A stretch of 64,000 bases of DNA, from positions 34,823 through 98,822 of the forward strand of contig JABISG010000046.1 of the NCBI GenBank assembly GCA_018699955.1. The letters run 5' to 3'. Under the pieces are notes generated by a model, which saw nothing but the letters and a program-made list of their open reading frames with translations, did no database searches and had not been told where the DNA came from. This DNA comes from Planctomycetaceae bacterium. GTDB lineage: Bacteria > Planctomycetota > Planctomycetia > Planctomycetales > Planctomycetaceae. This document shows, piece by piece, positions 10,110 through 19,342 of this stretch; the first letter of the stretch is position 1; every line of letters starts with the position of its first letter. Position numbers and translations under genes: made by a program.

Positions 10110-10137
10110 CCCACAGGGCGCGGCCCGTGGGCTTTTT
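10110..10137. terminator. Shared hairpin terminator, dispersed copy 2
   Basis: CCCAC-A-GGGC pairs with GCCCGTGGG with one bulged A, followed by TTTTT on the plus strand. It lies between the convergent ends of the membrane protein gene (stop 10086) and the metallopeptidase gene (stop at 10136-10138). Same core sequence as 9424-9445 and 44728-44763. Confidence 0.65.
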
Positions 10138-10807
10138 AGCGGCGTCCTCGCGATGCGCGGAATCCGTACTCGATTGCGAACCAGTTTGCGTACCGTTCCC
10201 GGTCGTTGAAGTTCGTATTCCGTTCGTCGTTGATGTGGCCGATTTCGTGAATCAGCACGTTGTTCAGGTAGAAATCACTGATGGTCTCCTCGGTCCAGGT
10301 GAGCCGCCAGAGTTCCCCCTCCTGCGACCACTGGCCGCCGTACATCTGGGCTTCAATCACTTGCTCGGGCCTGGGCGGCCTGACGTACAATTCAACGAGC
10401 GATTCTTCGATGGGATACAGGTAAACGCTCGGCCCCCATTGCATTCCGTAACACGGAAACAAGTTTCGCTTGTGGGTCATGGGGCTGAATTGAATGACCT
10501 CGATGCCGTGGGTGAACTTTTCCGGAAGTTCTGAAATGCGGTCGGCAACTTCGTCGGCAGTCACCGGATGTACGAACCCGGCGCCGGCCGATTCGGTGAC
10601 GTAACGGATCGACTCACACCCGGTCGGTTCGTGCCAGACTTCCGGCGCATTGAAAGCTTCGGTGGCGATGTCGGTATTTCCACGCCGACGGTAGGCAGCG
10701 GTCGGCAGGGCATTGTGCCGACGGTGCCGCCGCGCACGCTGTTTCTTGACGTGCTGGCTTCGGTGTACCGGTCTCGAACGTTGCTTGAGTCCTGAGGTGC
10801 GTTTCAT
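10136..10807 (-). CDS. Putative zincin-like metallopeptidase
   Basis: 223 aa. The zinc-binding helix reads NNVLIHEIGHINDE, an HExxH with the extended HEIGH form, followed about 14 residues later by RERYANWFAIEYGF, which offers a further acidic or Asn ligand. The first 45 residues are very basic (RSRPVHRSQHVKKQRARRHRRH) and lack a signal peptide, suggesting a disordered or nucleic-acid-binding tail. ATG 10807 has AAGGGAG about 10 bases upstream. The specific peptidase family is not recognised. The gene stands alone, convergent with 9532-10086. Confidence 0.7.
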   Translation of the reverse strand: MKRTSGLKQRSRPVHRSQHVKKQRARRHRRHNALPTAAYRRRGNTDIATEAFNAPEVWHEPTGCESIRYVTESAGAGFVHPVTADEVADRISELPEKFTHGIEVIQFSPMTHKRNLFPCYGMQWGPSVYLYPIEESLVELYVRPPRPEQVIEAQMYGGQWSQEGELWRLTWTEETISDFYLNNVLIHEIGHINDERNTNFNDRERYANWFAIEYGFRASRGRR

Positions 10808-11400
10808 CTGCGATAACTCCCTTGACGCGATCGGCGGGGAACCGCCTCGCGGCGTTTTTCCAGACGGATGGCAGTCATGTCATCCGTGACTGAACAAAAC
10901 GTCCCACTACAAGGGAAACCAACTCCGTAATCATCCTACGGAGAGACTGAGCCTGGTCGCAAGCTGTACACCACAAGTTGTTTTTCAATAGTGTGTTACA
11001 GCAATTGGATCGGCCTGACAGTTTGGGATTTGTGCGCGGAAGAGAGTCGGGCCGACTGCTCAGTGGTTCAGCAAACGGCCTTGGTGGCACGACTTACGCA
11101 CAATTTGCCCGAGTTAGGCCGGCAATTGGCCGATGTCTTGTTCCCGGCGACGTTCACTATAAGGTTTTAACTTATTACCCAGACAGGTGTTGCGAATTTC
11201 CCCCATTCCGGATTTACGGGTCAGGCAGAGCCTGCTGGGGGCCAGTTCGCCGGAAACGCGGTGAGGAGAACTTGCCCGGCGGAGATCGATTGCACCGCGC
11301 GACCTGGCGAATATGCAGGGGGAGCAAGAGACCGACACGCCCCGCAAGCGCGCCGGCTTAATGGCGGGCCCGACGAATCGAATGCGAAACAGATCGCCGA
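10808..11400. other. 593-bp intergenic region without recognised gene
   Basis: Separates the metallopeptidase start from the 3' end of the kinase gene. A plus-strand frame of 127 codons (10978-11361) exists, but its composition (Arg, Gly and Pro rich, no conserved motif, no ribosome site) does not support a gene. I see no tRNA, riboswitch or clear terminator here; a structured RNA cannot be excluded by eye. Confidence 0.5.
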
Positions 11401-14400
11401 TCAGGGGCTGACCGCGCCGGAATACGACTTCAGATCGGTTTTCGCATCTTCCGGCAGTCCCCCCGCCCACGGCGCACCTGCGGTGGGGGCTAGAAAACGG
11501 TCGCTGCTTGCATCGACTGAGACAAAATCAGTCTTTGTTTCCCAATGCCCGTTGTTGCTGAAGATGTTGAACTCGCCTTCTGCAGGCGCAGTCGGCTGCG
11601 GCCGGCTGGTCCAATTCGATCCGGTCGCGCGTTCAGCCGCGCCACCAAACATGAAGAGCATTGCTTTCGGGTCGAAGTCGCTTTCGACAACCGCTTCCAC
11701 CCCCTTTAAATCGCTGAACACATTGCGCGTGATCATCAATCCAAAACTCTTGTCGGATGGCAAGCCGGTGAAGACAACGCCCCGGTCAAGCTTGAAAAAC
11801 GTGCAGTTGCCGATTGTGATGTTCTTCAACTGCATGTTCGATCCATCGAACTTAATACCCGTTTCACCTTCCGAAAAAATTGATCGACGTATGGTAATGA
11901 AGGCTGGGCTGTTCTGTAGCAAAATGCCAACCGAAAGCGGTCCATGAAAGCGGCATTCGATAATCTTGAGCTGCGCCGTATCGCTGTTTCCCTGTTGAAT
12001 TCTCACGCCAACCGCCTTGGGGTCCTTGGCCCGAAATTCGATCTGTTCGAGACGAACTTCCTGGTCTGACACGCCGACACCGACGGCACCGTTGGCAAGA
12101 ACACCGGTTTTGGTGAAGCCATTCACACTCAGGTCTTTGATGTCGCAGTCGGTTAGGTAACCTGCAAGTTCGACAGCCGCCGGCTTGCCTTGGGCGTTCA
12201 AGTCAAAGCCTTCGATTGAAAAACGCTCGACGCCGTCCAGCTTGATTATCGGCTCGCTGCCGGCCGGTGCGAGAACGGGCCGCTCTCCCTCTTTTGCGAC
12301 AATACGAATTCCGGCAGGGTAGCTGCCATCGGCAACGATACGCTCCGCGTAGGTTTTTCCGCCGGCAACTTGAATGACCAATTGGGATTTGAGTCTGCGA
12401 GGTTCGTAATTGTCGCGGGCGTGTTTTAGCGCAGCGGCGATCGTCTTGAACTTTGCACTCGGCCCAACCTCGACCGTTCCTTGACCGAGAGCTTTTGGCG
12501 GACCGTCGTCAACAACCGTGCGTGAATCAGTCGATGTGTCGTCTGTCGAACTCTCGTCGGCTTCGCTGGTTTCGTCGTCACTGCTATCGGCGGCGGCCTT
12601 TGGTTTTGAGTCTCCCTCTCCATCCCCGGCAAAGAACGAGATTCCAGTAAATATAGCGGCCCCCAACAGGCCAACCCCCACGACTGCGGCCAGACCGATG
12701 CGCACATGTTTATTCTTGGCCAATCCGATCAGCGGCTGGAACATGCTCGCACCGCCACTCCCCTTGTTGCGTCCTTTCGCCCTACGCGCGAATGAACGCT
12801 CGGGTATTGCAGCAGGAGAGGCCAATTCAGCGGTCGCAACGGGGACGGCCTCTGCCACCGGCATCGCTGCAGCAACTACGGGAGCCGCGGCAACCGGTTC
12901 GGCAACAACAGGCGCAGCGGCAACAGGCGCAGCGGCGACAGGAGCAGCAACAACAGGCTCGATGACCACGGGTTCGACGATGACCGGTTCGGCAACAACC
13001 GGTTCGGCAACAACTGGGGCAGCAACAACAGGGGCAGCCGGAACCGGAGTCGCCGTAGGTGGGGCGGCTTCTACGGGAACCGCTTCAACCGGGACGGCAT
13101 TCGCTGCCACCGGCGCGGTGACGGGCGCCTGTTTCTGGGTATCTGATTGAGGGCTGTCTGTTTCGGTCGCCGATGAAGGTGGTGACGTTTCGATTTGGGG
13201 CGGTGGCTGCGGCGTTTCAACAGTTGGTGGAGCCGGCGCATCGAGGTTTGTCAGGAATGCCGCGAGATTGTCATCCCCGCCGCCGACGTTAGCATCTGCA
13301 GGACTCGTTGAAGGAGCAGTTGGAAAATCAGTGGCAGCTGGCGGCGGCTGAGGCGCAGCCTGGACGACAGGAGAGGCTGCGACCGGCGTGACGGCGGGGG
13401 GTTCGGCGGCGGCTGGCTGGGCGGCGGCATTTGGCTCACTCAAGTTTTTCAATGATGGGGTTCCTTGGCCGTGGGTGGTACTTGAATCACTGCCGATAAT
13501 GGCAGAGTTTCGCATTCTCCAATCGTCGCCGGCGTTCTTCAGCAGCCAACTTTTCAGTTCCTCGTTCACTTCGTCGGCCGACTGATACCGATCGTCAAGG
13601 CTCTTGCCCATCATGCGTTTGATGATTGCCAGGAAATCGATGGGAATGCCCGGACACTCGGCTTCAAGTGGGGGCGGCTCTTTGGTCTGGTGTGCCATCA
13701 ACCGTTGCGCGAGTGTTCCTTCGGTGAAGGGCGGATGCCCCGACAACAGGAAATACGCGGTGCAACCAAGGCTGTAGATGTCGGCCCGCGAATCGACCGA
13801 ATGGCTGTCGAGCGCCTGTTCCGGAGCAAGGTAATCGGCCGTTCCAAGTACCTTTTCATCATGGGCGACGGTCAAAGATTCCTCTTCTTCTGCGTGCTCG
13901 CCACTGATGAACCGTGCCAGCCCAAGATCGAGAATCTTGACAACGCCATTCTCGTCAACAAGCAGGTTACCGGGTTTGATGTCGCGGTGGACCATGCCGG
14001 CCTGATGTGCGTGCGTCAGGCCGTCGGAGGCTTGTCTAATGAAGTCGGCCGCCTGCACGAAATTTACGGGGCCGTCTTGCAGGACGATTTCAAGCATGCT
14101 GCGGCCATTAACAAACTCCATGACCAGGAAGTGGATTTCCGCGTCGCCCTCGTTCTCCTTGTCAACATCGTAAGCACGAACGATGTTCACGTGGTCGAGT
14201 GCTGCGACAGCCTGGGCTTCGCGATGAAAGCGGCCGAGATACGACGTGTCGTGAACACGTTTGGCGGGCAGGACTTTGATGGCGCAGCGACGGCGCATTA
14301 GTGTATGTTCGGCGAGGTAAACCGATCCCATGCCTCCCTTGCCCAACAGAGACAGCAGGCGATACTTGCCGAGGAAGAACCCTTTGTGTTTTCCCTGCAG

Positions 14401-14589
14401 CAGCTTGTCGGCTTGCCATCGCGTCAGGCCGCTTTTTTCGACCAGCGTGTTGGCAATTTCCCGAGAGTCTTCAACGTTCGTACCAGCCGCCTTGGCTTCG
14501 GCCAGCACCCTCTGCAACTGATCGGGTGAGACCAGCCGACTGCGTTTGACTAATTCAAGAAAGGATTCGGCGGTAAACTTGATTGCCAT
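11401..14589 (-). CDS. Ser/Thr protein kinase with transmembrane anchor and beta-helix sensor
   Basis: 1062 aa. Residues 1-75 form a helical N-terminal extension seen in planctomycete kinases. The kinase domain spans about 76-355: GKGGMG loop (83-88), the ATP-binding Lys in CAIKVLP (105), HRDIKPGN (201-208), and DLG in place of DFG (221-223). A long Pro/Ala/Val linker with hexapeptide repeats (PVVAEP, PVVAAP) follows, then one membrane span near 628-650 (RIGLAAVVGVGLLGAAIFTGISFF). The outer part, from about 700, begins VEVGPSAKFKTIAAALKHA, typical of pectate-lyase-like right-handed beta-helices, and continues in short Val/Ile repeats. A membrane receptor-type kinase with an external carbohydrate- or ligand-binding domain is inferred. 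Confidence 0.92.
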   Translation of the reverse strand: MAIKFTAESFLELVKRSRLVSPDQLQRVLAEAKAAGTNVEDSREIANTLVEKSGLTRWQADKLLQGKHKGFFLGKYRLLSLLGKGGMGSVYLAEHTLMRRRCAIKVLPAKRVHDTSYLGRFHREAQAVAALDHVNIVRAYDVDKENEGDAEIHFLVMEFVNGRSMLEIVLQDGPVNFVQAADFIRQASDGLTHAHQAGMVHRDIKPGNLLVDENGVVKILDLGLARFISGEHAEEEESLTVAHDEKVLGTADYLAPEQALDSHSVDSRADIYSLGCTAYFLLSGHPPFTEGTLAQRLMAHQTKEPPPLEAECPGIPIDFLAIIKRMMGKSLDDRYQSADEVNEELKSWLLKNAGDDWRMRNSAIIGSDSSTTHGQGTPSLKNLSEPNAAAQPAAAEPPAVTPVAASPVVQAAPQPPPAATDFPTAPSTSPADANVGGGDDNLAAFLTNLDAPAPPTVETPQPPPQIETSPPSSATETDSPQSDTQKQAPVTAPVAANAVPVEAVPVEAAPPTATPVPAAPVVAAPVVAEPVVAEPVIVEPVVIEPVVAAPVAAAPVAAAPVVAEPVAAAPVVAAAMPVAEAVPVATAELASPAAIPERSFARRAKGRNKGSGGASMFQPLIGLAKNKHVRIGLAAVVGVGLLGAAIFTGISFFAGDGEGDSKPKAAADSSDDETSEADESSTDDTSTDSRTVVDDGPPKALGQGTVEVGPSAKFKTIAAALKHARDNYEPRRLKSQLVIQVAGGKTYAERIVADGSYPAGIRIVAKEGERPVLAPAGSEPIIKLDGVERFSIEGFDLNAQGKPAAVELAGYLTDCDIKDLSVNGFTKTGVLANGAVGVGVSDQEVRLEQIEFRAKDPKAVGVRIQQGNSDTAQLKIIECRFHGPLSVGILLQNSPAFITIRRSIFSEGETGIKFDGSNMQLKNITIGNCTFFKLDRGVVFTGLPSDKSFGLMITRNVFSDLKGVEAVVESDFDPKAMLFMFGGAAERATGSNWTSRPQPTAPAEGEFNIFSNNGHWETKTDFVSVDASSDRFLAPTAGAPWAGGLPEDAKTDLKSYSGAVSP
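12883..13050. repeat. Coding direct repeats in the kinase linker
   Basis: Short repeats of about 12-18 bases, such as GGTTCGGCAACAACC and GGCGCAGCGGCAACA, encode alternating PVVAEP/PVVAAP hexapeptides on the minus strand. They make the opposite strand look open (12518-13150). The array probably varies in copy number between strains. Confidence 0.7.
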
Positions 14590-14999
14590 CGCAATTCAGC
14601 CTGATAGACCGCCAGCGGACGGGCGTCGCGAATGGCGGCGTCAGTCGTGGAGCCGGATGTGATTTCGACGAGTTGACGGCAGCCATCATTCGGCCGATTC
14701 AGACCAACTGACCACCACGATTACCATACCAACCGCGACATTCCGTTTCCACCCATTGTAAACAAGCGGACCACTTTCACCGCACCGGCAGGCTGCAAGA
14801 CCGACGTGTTTTCCCTAATTCAATTCGTGTCCACTCCGTACAGCCAATTCGTATTCCCTTTGTGTTGGCAACAGCGCCGGCGCGAGATTCCTCATTTCTG
14901 ATGATGACGGTCACTCGACCGATTCTGTATACTCACTCCGCTTTTGTCAAAATCGCTGCAGGCGCTCCCCTAAATCAACATGACGTGATAAATCGGCAT
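14590..14999. other. 410-bp divergent intergenic region
   Basis: Lies between the starts of the kinase (minus) and the glutaredoxin-like gene (plus), so it should hold both promoters. Apart from the candidate promoter at 14905-14933 I see no distinct structure or short gene. Confidence 0.4.
14905..14933 (+). promoter_or_regulatory. Candidate sigma70-type promoter for the glutaredoxin-like gene
   Basis: TGACGG, 17 bases, then TATACT. The -10 is good, the -35 poor. It lies 67 bp before the ATG at 15000. Confidence 0.35.
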
Positions 15000-15539
15000 A
15001 TGACAGCGGACTCTTCAAAACACGAACAACACGTCCTCCGCGTGCAGGCATATCTGGGAACGGCCGCCTTGTTACTGGGGGTGGCTTTGATTTTCCTGGG
15101 CCTGATTGGCGAAATGAGCGGCGGAGTGCCGTTCTTTATGCCTCGCAGTTGGTACGTCAATCGTTCCCTGTGGTATTTTCTGGCAATGGCGTGCTTTGTC
15201 GGTGGCGGATATCTGTTGAAAACCCAGCCGATGTCATCAGAGCTGTGGGAAGCAAGCCAACCGGGCATCCGATTCCGCCGCGTGGTAATTTACACACGGA
15301 CCGATTGCGAATTGTGCGATGATGCCAAGCAAATGTTGGACGGATACGAGAAGTACCTGCCGGCCATTCAGGAAATCAATATTGAAACCGACCAATCTTT
15401 GATCGCGCGTTACGGCACCTGTGTGCCGGTGATCGAAATCGACGAGAAAGTACGTTTTCGTGGGCGTCTGAACGAGATGTTGTTACGGCGTTTGATCGAG
15501 GGAACACCACCGCTCGAATCGCAGCAAACCGACAGTTGA
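15000..15539 (+). CDS. Membrane protein with glutaredoxin-like domain
   Basis: 179 aa. Two N-terminal membrane segments (AYLGTAALLLGVALIFLGLIG and SLWYFLAMACFVGGGYLL) precede a DUF836/glutaredoxin-like domain with the redox pair CELC in YTRTDCELCDDAKQML and the cis-Pro segment TCVPVIEI. A thiol-disulfide or glutaredoxin role is inferred; the small domain probably faces the cytoplasm. The frame extends back to 14862, but ATG 15000 gives the natural MTADSSKHE start downstream of the candidate promoter. The glycosyltransferase gene starts 32 bp after the stop, suggesting cotranscription. Confidence 0.75.
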   Translation: MTADSSKHEQHVLRVQAYLGTAALLLGVALIFLGLIGEMSGGVPFFMPRSWYVNRSLWYFLAMACFVGGGYLLKTQPMSSELWEASQPGIRFRRVVIYTRTDCELCDDAKQMLDGYEKYLPAIQEINIETDQSLIARYGTCVPVIEIDEKVRFRGRLNEMLLRRLIEGTPPLESQQTDS

Positions 15540-15571
15540 AACTGTTTGTAAGACGGAAGTTCAATTTGCAT

Positions 15572-16249
15572 ATGAACGCTCTGGGTATTTTCGTCAAGCA
15601 GCCGATTCCGGGACATGTGAAAACGCGGCTGGCGGCCGATGTGGGTACTGATCGCGCGGCTGCTTTGTATGCCGCTTTCACGGAAGATGTGGTGAATCGC
15701 TTTCGCGGCGTGGCCGACCGACGGCTGCTCTGTCATACGCCGGGCGATGAACCGGCATGCGACCACTTTCGCGGCCTCGGTAGTCGCGACTACGAACTGT
15801 GGCAGCAACCGGAAGGGCCTTTAGGGGAGCGGCTGGACCGTTTTTTTGGCGACGCCTTCGATGCCGGGGCTGAACGAGTTGTGGCCATTGGTTCCGACAG
15901 TCCGACGCTGCCGTCGTTTCTGATCACCGAGGCATTTGAAAGTCTGGTCGAGAACGATTGCGTCATTGGGCCGGCGACGGACGGTGGCTATTATCTGATC
16001 GGGCAAAGCGAACGGCATCGGCCGCTGTTCGATCACATCGACTGGAGCCAACCGACGGTTTTACGTCAGACCATCGCCCAAATGGAGAGCGTGTCAGCAC
16101 TGCCGGCGTTATTGATGCCGTGGTACGACGTTGACACCGTTGACGATCTCGAATTGCTGCGAGGCCATATTGCCGCGATGCGGGCCGCCGGCGAATCGAT
16201 AAGCGTGCCGAAAACGGAATCGTGTCTGGTGAAACTGAACGACAGTTGA
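15572..16249 (+). CDS. TIGR04282-family glycosyltransferase-like protein
   Basis: 225 aa. Starts MNALGIFVKQPIPGHVKTRLA, the family hallmark (xxxFxKxPxPGxVKTRL) of the DUF2064/TIGR04282 group related to GT-A nucleotide transferases. Further matches are AIGSDSPTLPSFLI, a DxD-like acidic motif, and IGPATDGGYYLIG. These proteins have been linked to lipid or arsenosugar metabolism in some species, but the substrate here is unknown. The frame could extend to TTG 15536, overlapping the previous stop, but ATG 15572 places the conserved motif at the very N-terminus. Confidence 0.85.
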   Translation: MNALGIFVKQPIPGHVKTRLAADVGTDRAAALYAAFTEDVVNRFRGVADRRLLCHTPGDEPACDHFRGLGSRDYELWQQPEGPLGERLDRFFGDAFDAGAERVVAIGSDSPTLPSFLITEAFESLVENDCVIGPATDGGYYLIGQSERHRPLFDHIDWSQPTVLRQTIAQMESVSALPALLMPWYDVDTVDDLELLRGHIAAMRAAGESISVPKTESCLVKLNDS

Positions 16250-16340
16250 CGGCGATCCAAAACAGGCCAGTGGTTCGTACCGCATGACTGTGGTCACTAC
16301 GAACTTGCCGCCATCCTGGCGTGGGAAATACGCTTCGACG

Positions 16341-16368
16341 TTGCCCTTGCTATAATGCTGCCTATAAT
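16341..16368 (+). promoter_or_regulatory. Sigma70-type promoter for the response regulator gene
   Basis: TTGCCC, 16-base spacer, TATAAT. A second perfect TATAAT lies in the spacer (16351-16356), so two overlapping start sites are possible. It sits about 90 bp before ATG 16460. Confidence 0.6.
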
Positions 16369-16459
16369 GCTTGCGCGTTGGTTGAAAAACAGGTAGAAAA
16401 CGAACACCGCGAATTTTCCAGGCGGTGATCGCCGTTGGCGTTCAGATGGATGAGCAAAC

Positions 16460-16942
16460 ATGTCACAGGATGCTTCCCCCTCAAAATATCAGGCAGGTCC
16501 GGTTAGTGGTTCGAAGGTTTTGATCGCCGACGACAACCAGCAGAACTGCGAGTTGCTCGACGCGTACCTTTCCGATGAAGGCTACGAAATCTCGATGGCT
16601 TTCGATGGTCAACAGACGCTGGATGCCGTGGCAGACAGTCAGCCCGATTTAATATTGCTGGACATCATGATGCCCCGGCTAAGCGGCTACGAAGTTTGCC
16701 AGCAATTGAAGCAGGACAAGCGGACGAAGGACATCCCGATTCTGATGGTCACTGCGCTGGCGGAGAAAGCCGACATCGAAAAAGCGGTCGAAGCAGGCTG
16801 CGACGATTTCCTTTCCAAGCCGGTCAACAGTCTGGAATTGAAAACCCGCGTTCGCTCGTTGTTGCGCGTGCGGCATTTGACCAACGAACGCGACCGACTG
16901 CTGGCGTATCTGTCGGAAGTGGAAGCGTCGCAGGAGGGGTGA
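16460..16942 (+). CDS. Single-domain response regulator (CheY-like receiver)
   Basis: 160 aa consisting of one receiver domain and a short C-terminal helix. The acidic pocket is DD in VLIADDNQQN, the phosphoacceptor is Asp68 in LLDIMMPRLSGYEV, Thr follows in ILMVTALAEKADI, and Lys is in DDFLSKPVNS. There is no DNA-binding or enzymatic output domain, so it probably acts by protein contact or belongs to a phosphorelay. No histidine kinase gene is nearby. A strong promoter lies upstream (16341-16368). Confidence 0.92.
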   Translation: MSQDASPSKYQAGPVSGSKVLIADDNQQNCELLDAYLSDEGYEISMAFDGQQTLDAVADSQPDLILLDIMMPRLSGYEVCQQLKQDKRTKDIPILMVTALAEKADIEKAVEAGCDDFLSKPVNSLELKTRVRSLLRVRHLTNERDRLLAYLSEVEASQEG

Positions 16943-17114
16943 CGGCTGGCGTTATCGTTTTTCGAATGCTTTTCTCTTGTCGCCGTGACACTGTGATTCC
17001 CAGAGGGGGAGACACGGAGTGGGGGAGAGGGGGAGCCAGGCCGACAGCGACGCTGCAATCCGTTTTCATACGATCCGGCGTTGCCTCATTTTTTGAATTC
17101 TCTCATTACGATCG

Positions 17115-18335
17115 GTGTCCGTTATCTCATCTTCGATTACCACACTTCCTAAAGTGACCGTGAAGCCGCGCCGTGCGTTGCCGTTTTTTCATCGGCATCC
17201 GTGGGTGTTTGCCGGTGCCATCGCCAAGGTCGAGGGCGAACTCGCACCCGGAACGGAAGTCGCGCTTGTTTCAAACAAGGGCGAATTCATCGGCCGTGGC
17301 CTGTTCAATCCCAACAGTAATATTCGCGTTCGGCTATACGGGTGGGAAGAGGATGTGCCGCTCGACCGCGACTTCTGGTCGGCCCGCCTCGATGCAGCGA
17401 TCGCGGTAAGACGCGATTGGACAAAGGGCGAACAGAGTCGTTCGGCAGAGCGACTCGTTTTCAGCGAAGGCGATGGCATGTCCGGACTGGTCGTCGATCG
17501 ATATGGCGACTGGTTGTTGTTGCAATTGACGAGTCTGGCGTTGTCGCAGCGGGTGGACGAAATTGTCGAACTGCTCCAGGTGAAGCTGAAGCCGGCGGGA
17601 ATCTGGCTTCGCACCGAAAAGGGAATGCGCGAAAGTGAAGGGCTGGAGCTAAGCGACGGATTGCTAACGGGAAGCGAACCGCCGCGACCACTTTTCATCG
17701 AAGAAGCAGGCGTGCGACATAGTATCGATGTGTGTCAAGGACATAAGACCGGTTTTTATCTCGACCAGCGAGAGAACCGCGCTGCCGTCGCGCGTTACGT
17801 GAAGGGGCATCGCGTACTCGACCTGTTCTGTTACACCGGCGGTTTCGGCTTGGCTGCTCTCGTTTGCGGCGGAGCGCAGGAAGTGATCGGTGTCGATTCG
17901 TCAGAGCCGGCGCTGACGCTCGCTCGCGCAAACGCTGAAAGCAACGAAGTGAGCGACCAAATTCACTTTGAGAAAGCGAAAGTTTTCGAGTCACTGGAAA
18001 AGATGAAGGCGGCCGGCGAGCAGTTCGACACCGTGATTCTCGATCCACCGAAAATGACGCGTCATCGTGCCGGAACCAAGCAGGCACTGCGGGGTTATCA
18101 CAGTTTGAACCGTATGGCGGTCGATGTGTTGCGACCGGGCGGCTTGCTGGTGACGTGTAGTTGTTCAGGCTTAATCGACCGCGCTGACATCGATCAAATG
18201 TTGGCCGACGTCTCGCTGCAGGCCAAACGCCCAATCCGCATTCTCGAATCCCGTGGACAGGCACCGGATCACCCCGTGTCGGTCCATTGCCCGGAAACCA
18301 GCTACCTGCAATGCAATATTTGCCACGTTGAGTAG
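17115..18335 (+). CDS. Class I rRNA methyltransferase, RlmI/YccW-like
   Basis: 406 aa. An N-terminal PUA-like domain (RRALPFFHRHPWVFAGAI, then GEFIGRGLFNPNSNIRVRLY) is followed by the EEHEAD-like central part and a SAM-binding Rossmann domain: VLDLFCYTGGFGLAAL (motif I), GVDSSEPAL (acidic loop) and DTVILDPPKM (motif IV, DPP). A Cys-containing segment LLVTCSCSGLID follows. The family methylates C5 of a cytosine in 23S rRNA; the exact target here is inferred. The GTG at 17115 is the likely start and has only a weak ribosome site. Confidence 0.9.
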   Translation: MSVISSSITTLPKVTVKPRRALPFFHRHPWVFAGAIAKVEGELAPGTEVALVSNKGEFIGRGLFNPNSNIRVRLYGWEEDVPLDRDFWSARLDAAIAVRRDWTKGEQSRSAERLVFSEGDGMSGLVVDRYGDWLLLQLTSLALSQRVDEIVELLQVKLKPAGIWLRTEKGMRESEGLELSDGLLTGSEPPRPLFIEEAGVRHSIDVCQGHKTGFYLDQRENRAAVARYVKGHRVLDLFCYTGGFGLAALVCGGAQEVIGVDSSEPALTLARANAESNEVSDQIHFEKAKVFESLEKMKAAGEQFDTVILDPPKMTRHRAGTKQALRGYHSLNRMAVDVLRPGGLLVTCSCSGLIDRADIDQMLADVSLQAKRPIRILESRGQAPDHPVSVHCPETSYLQCNICHVE

Positions 18336-18599
18336 TCAATTTGGCAAAAATATCGGGATTACGGACCCCTCGAATAACGGAAAAAACCGGGAATTTCAGG
18401 AATTCCAAGATCCGGCACGTCTGTTGCTTCGTTTCCCGCGTATGTGCCGTTGTCGAGCCGTTGTTTCGGTTCCATGTGAGATCGGCCCCGGCAAATGGGC
18501 GGAATTCCCGCTTAAGCAACACTTTCGGCCGTTGCACACCGGTGTCCGATCCGACAACATTGCTTGTAAGAATTGCCATCGAATAGCACGGAGACGCGA

Positions 18600-19283
18600 A
18601 TGTCGATCTTTCTGCTTGCCGCCACGCTGACCGCCACTCCTGCAGCGGTCGAGTCGTTTTCATCACAGCATGCTGCTGCAATGGCATTGGCCGCCAAAGT
18701 GCAAACCGGCACGCTGTTATTCAATCGCGGCGACTGCTTGGCAATTAAGGTGTATACCAACAGCCCATACACTCACGTCGCGGCCGTCGTGATGGAGCAG
18801 GGCAGTCCGTTTGTTTATGACAGCATGAACGGTGCCGGAGTACGTCGGCTGTCGCTCGAAAAATATCTCAAGACGCAGCGCCCCGATGTGATTCATGTCT
18901 TTCAGCCAACCAAAGCATTCACCCGCCGTCGTTCAAAAGTATTCAAGGATGCCCTCGAAAGTGAACTCGGCCGCCCCTACGCGGTCAAACATCACTTGAC
19001 CGGCAAACGTTCCAATGGACTGCATTGCTCGGAGTATGTGACCGATGCGCTGAAATCGACACGGATGATTCAGGTGAAACGTCCGCCGAAGGTTTCACCC
19101 GCCAGTTTGGTGGAGGGCATCCTGCAGGCCGAACTGTATTACGCGACCCGAAAGATCCAGGTCGTCGAGCCTCGACCGCCAGTGGCAAAAGGTGACAACT
19201 GGTGCGAACAAATGTGGATCGACACGAAAGTCTGCTCGTCACGCTGCTGCGTGAAGATGCGCCGCTGGTTTTTGTGCCATTAA
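18600..19283 (+). CDS. YiiX-like permuted papain-fold hydrolase
   Basis: 227 aa. Contains the permuted NlpC/P60 arrangement: the catalytic His in SPYTHVAAVVMEQG occurs before the catalytic Cys in SNGLHCSEYVTDAL. TGTLLFNRGDCLAIK is the typical opening strand. YiiX-type proteins are thought to be amidases or peptidases of cell-envelope substrates. The N-terminus (MSIFLLAATLTATPAAVESF) looks like a signal peptide. ATG 18600 has GGAG eight bases upstream. It is convergent with the thioredoxin-fold gene. Confidence 0.78.
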   Translation: MSIFLLAATLTATPAAVESFSSQHAAAMALAAKVQTGTLLFNRGDCLAIKVYTNSPYTHVAAVVMEQGSPFVYDSMNGAGVRRLSLEKYLKTQRPDVIHVFQPTKAFTRRRSKVFKDALESELGRPYAVKHHLTGKRSNGLHCSEYVTDALKSTRMIQVKRPPKVSPASLVEGILQAELYYATRKIQVVEPRPPVAKGDNWCEQMWIDTKVCSSRCCVKMRRWFLCH

Positions 19284-19342
19284 ATCCTGCGCCCGTTGTT
19301 TTGCACCCGAAATCTCGAATGACGGACCGGGTGCCACTGGCG

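Noticed and set aside
12518..13150. Plus-strand frame rich in Ala, Gly and Thr
   Set aside because: It is the complement of the repetitive kinase linker; repeats keep all frames open.
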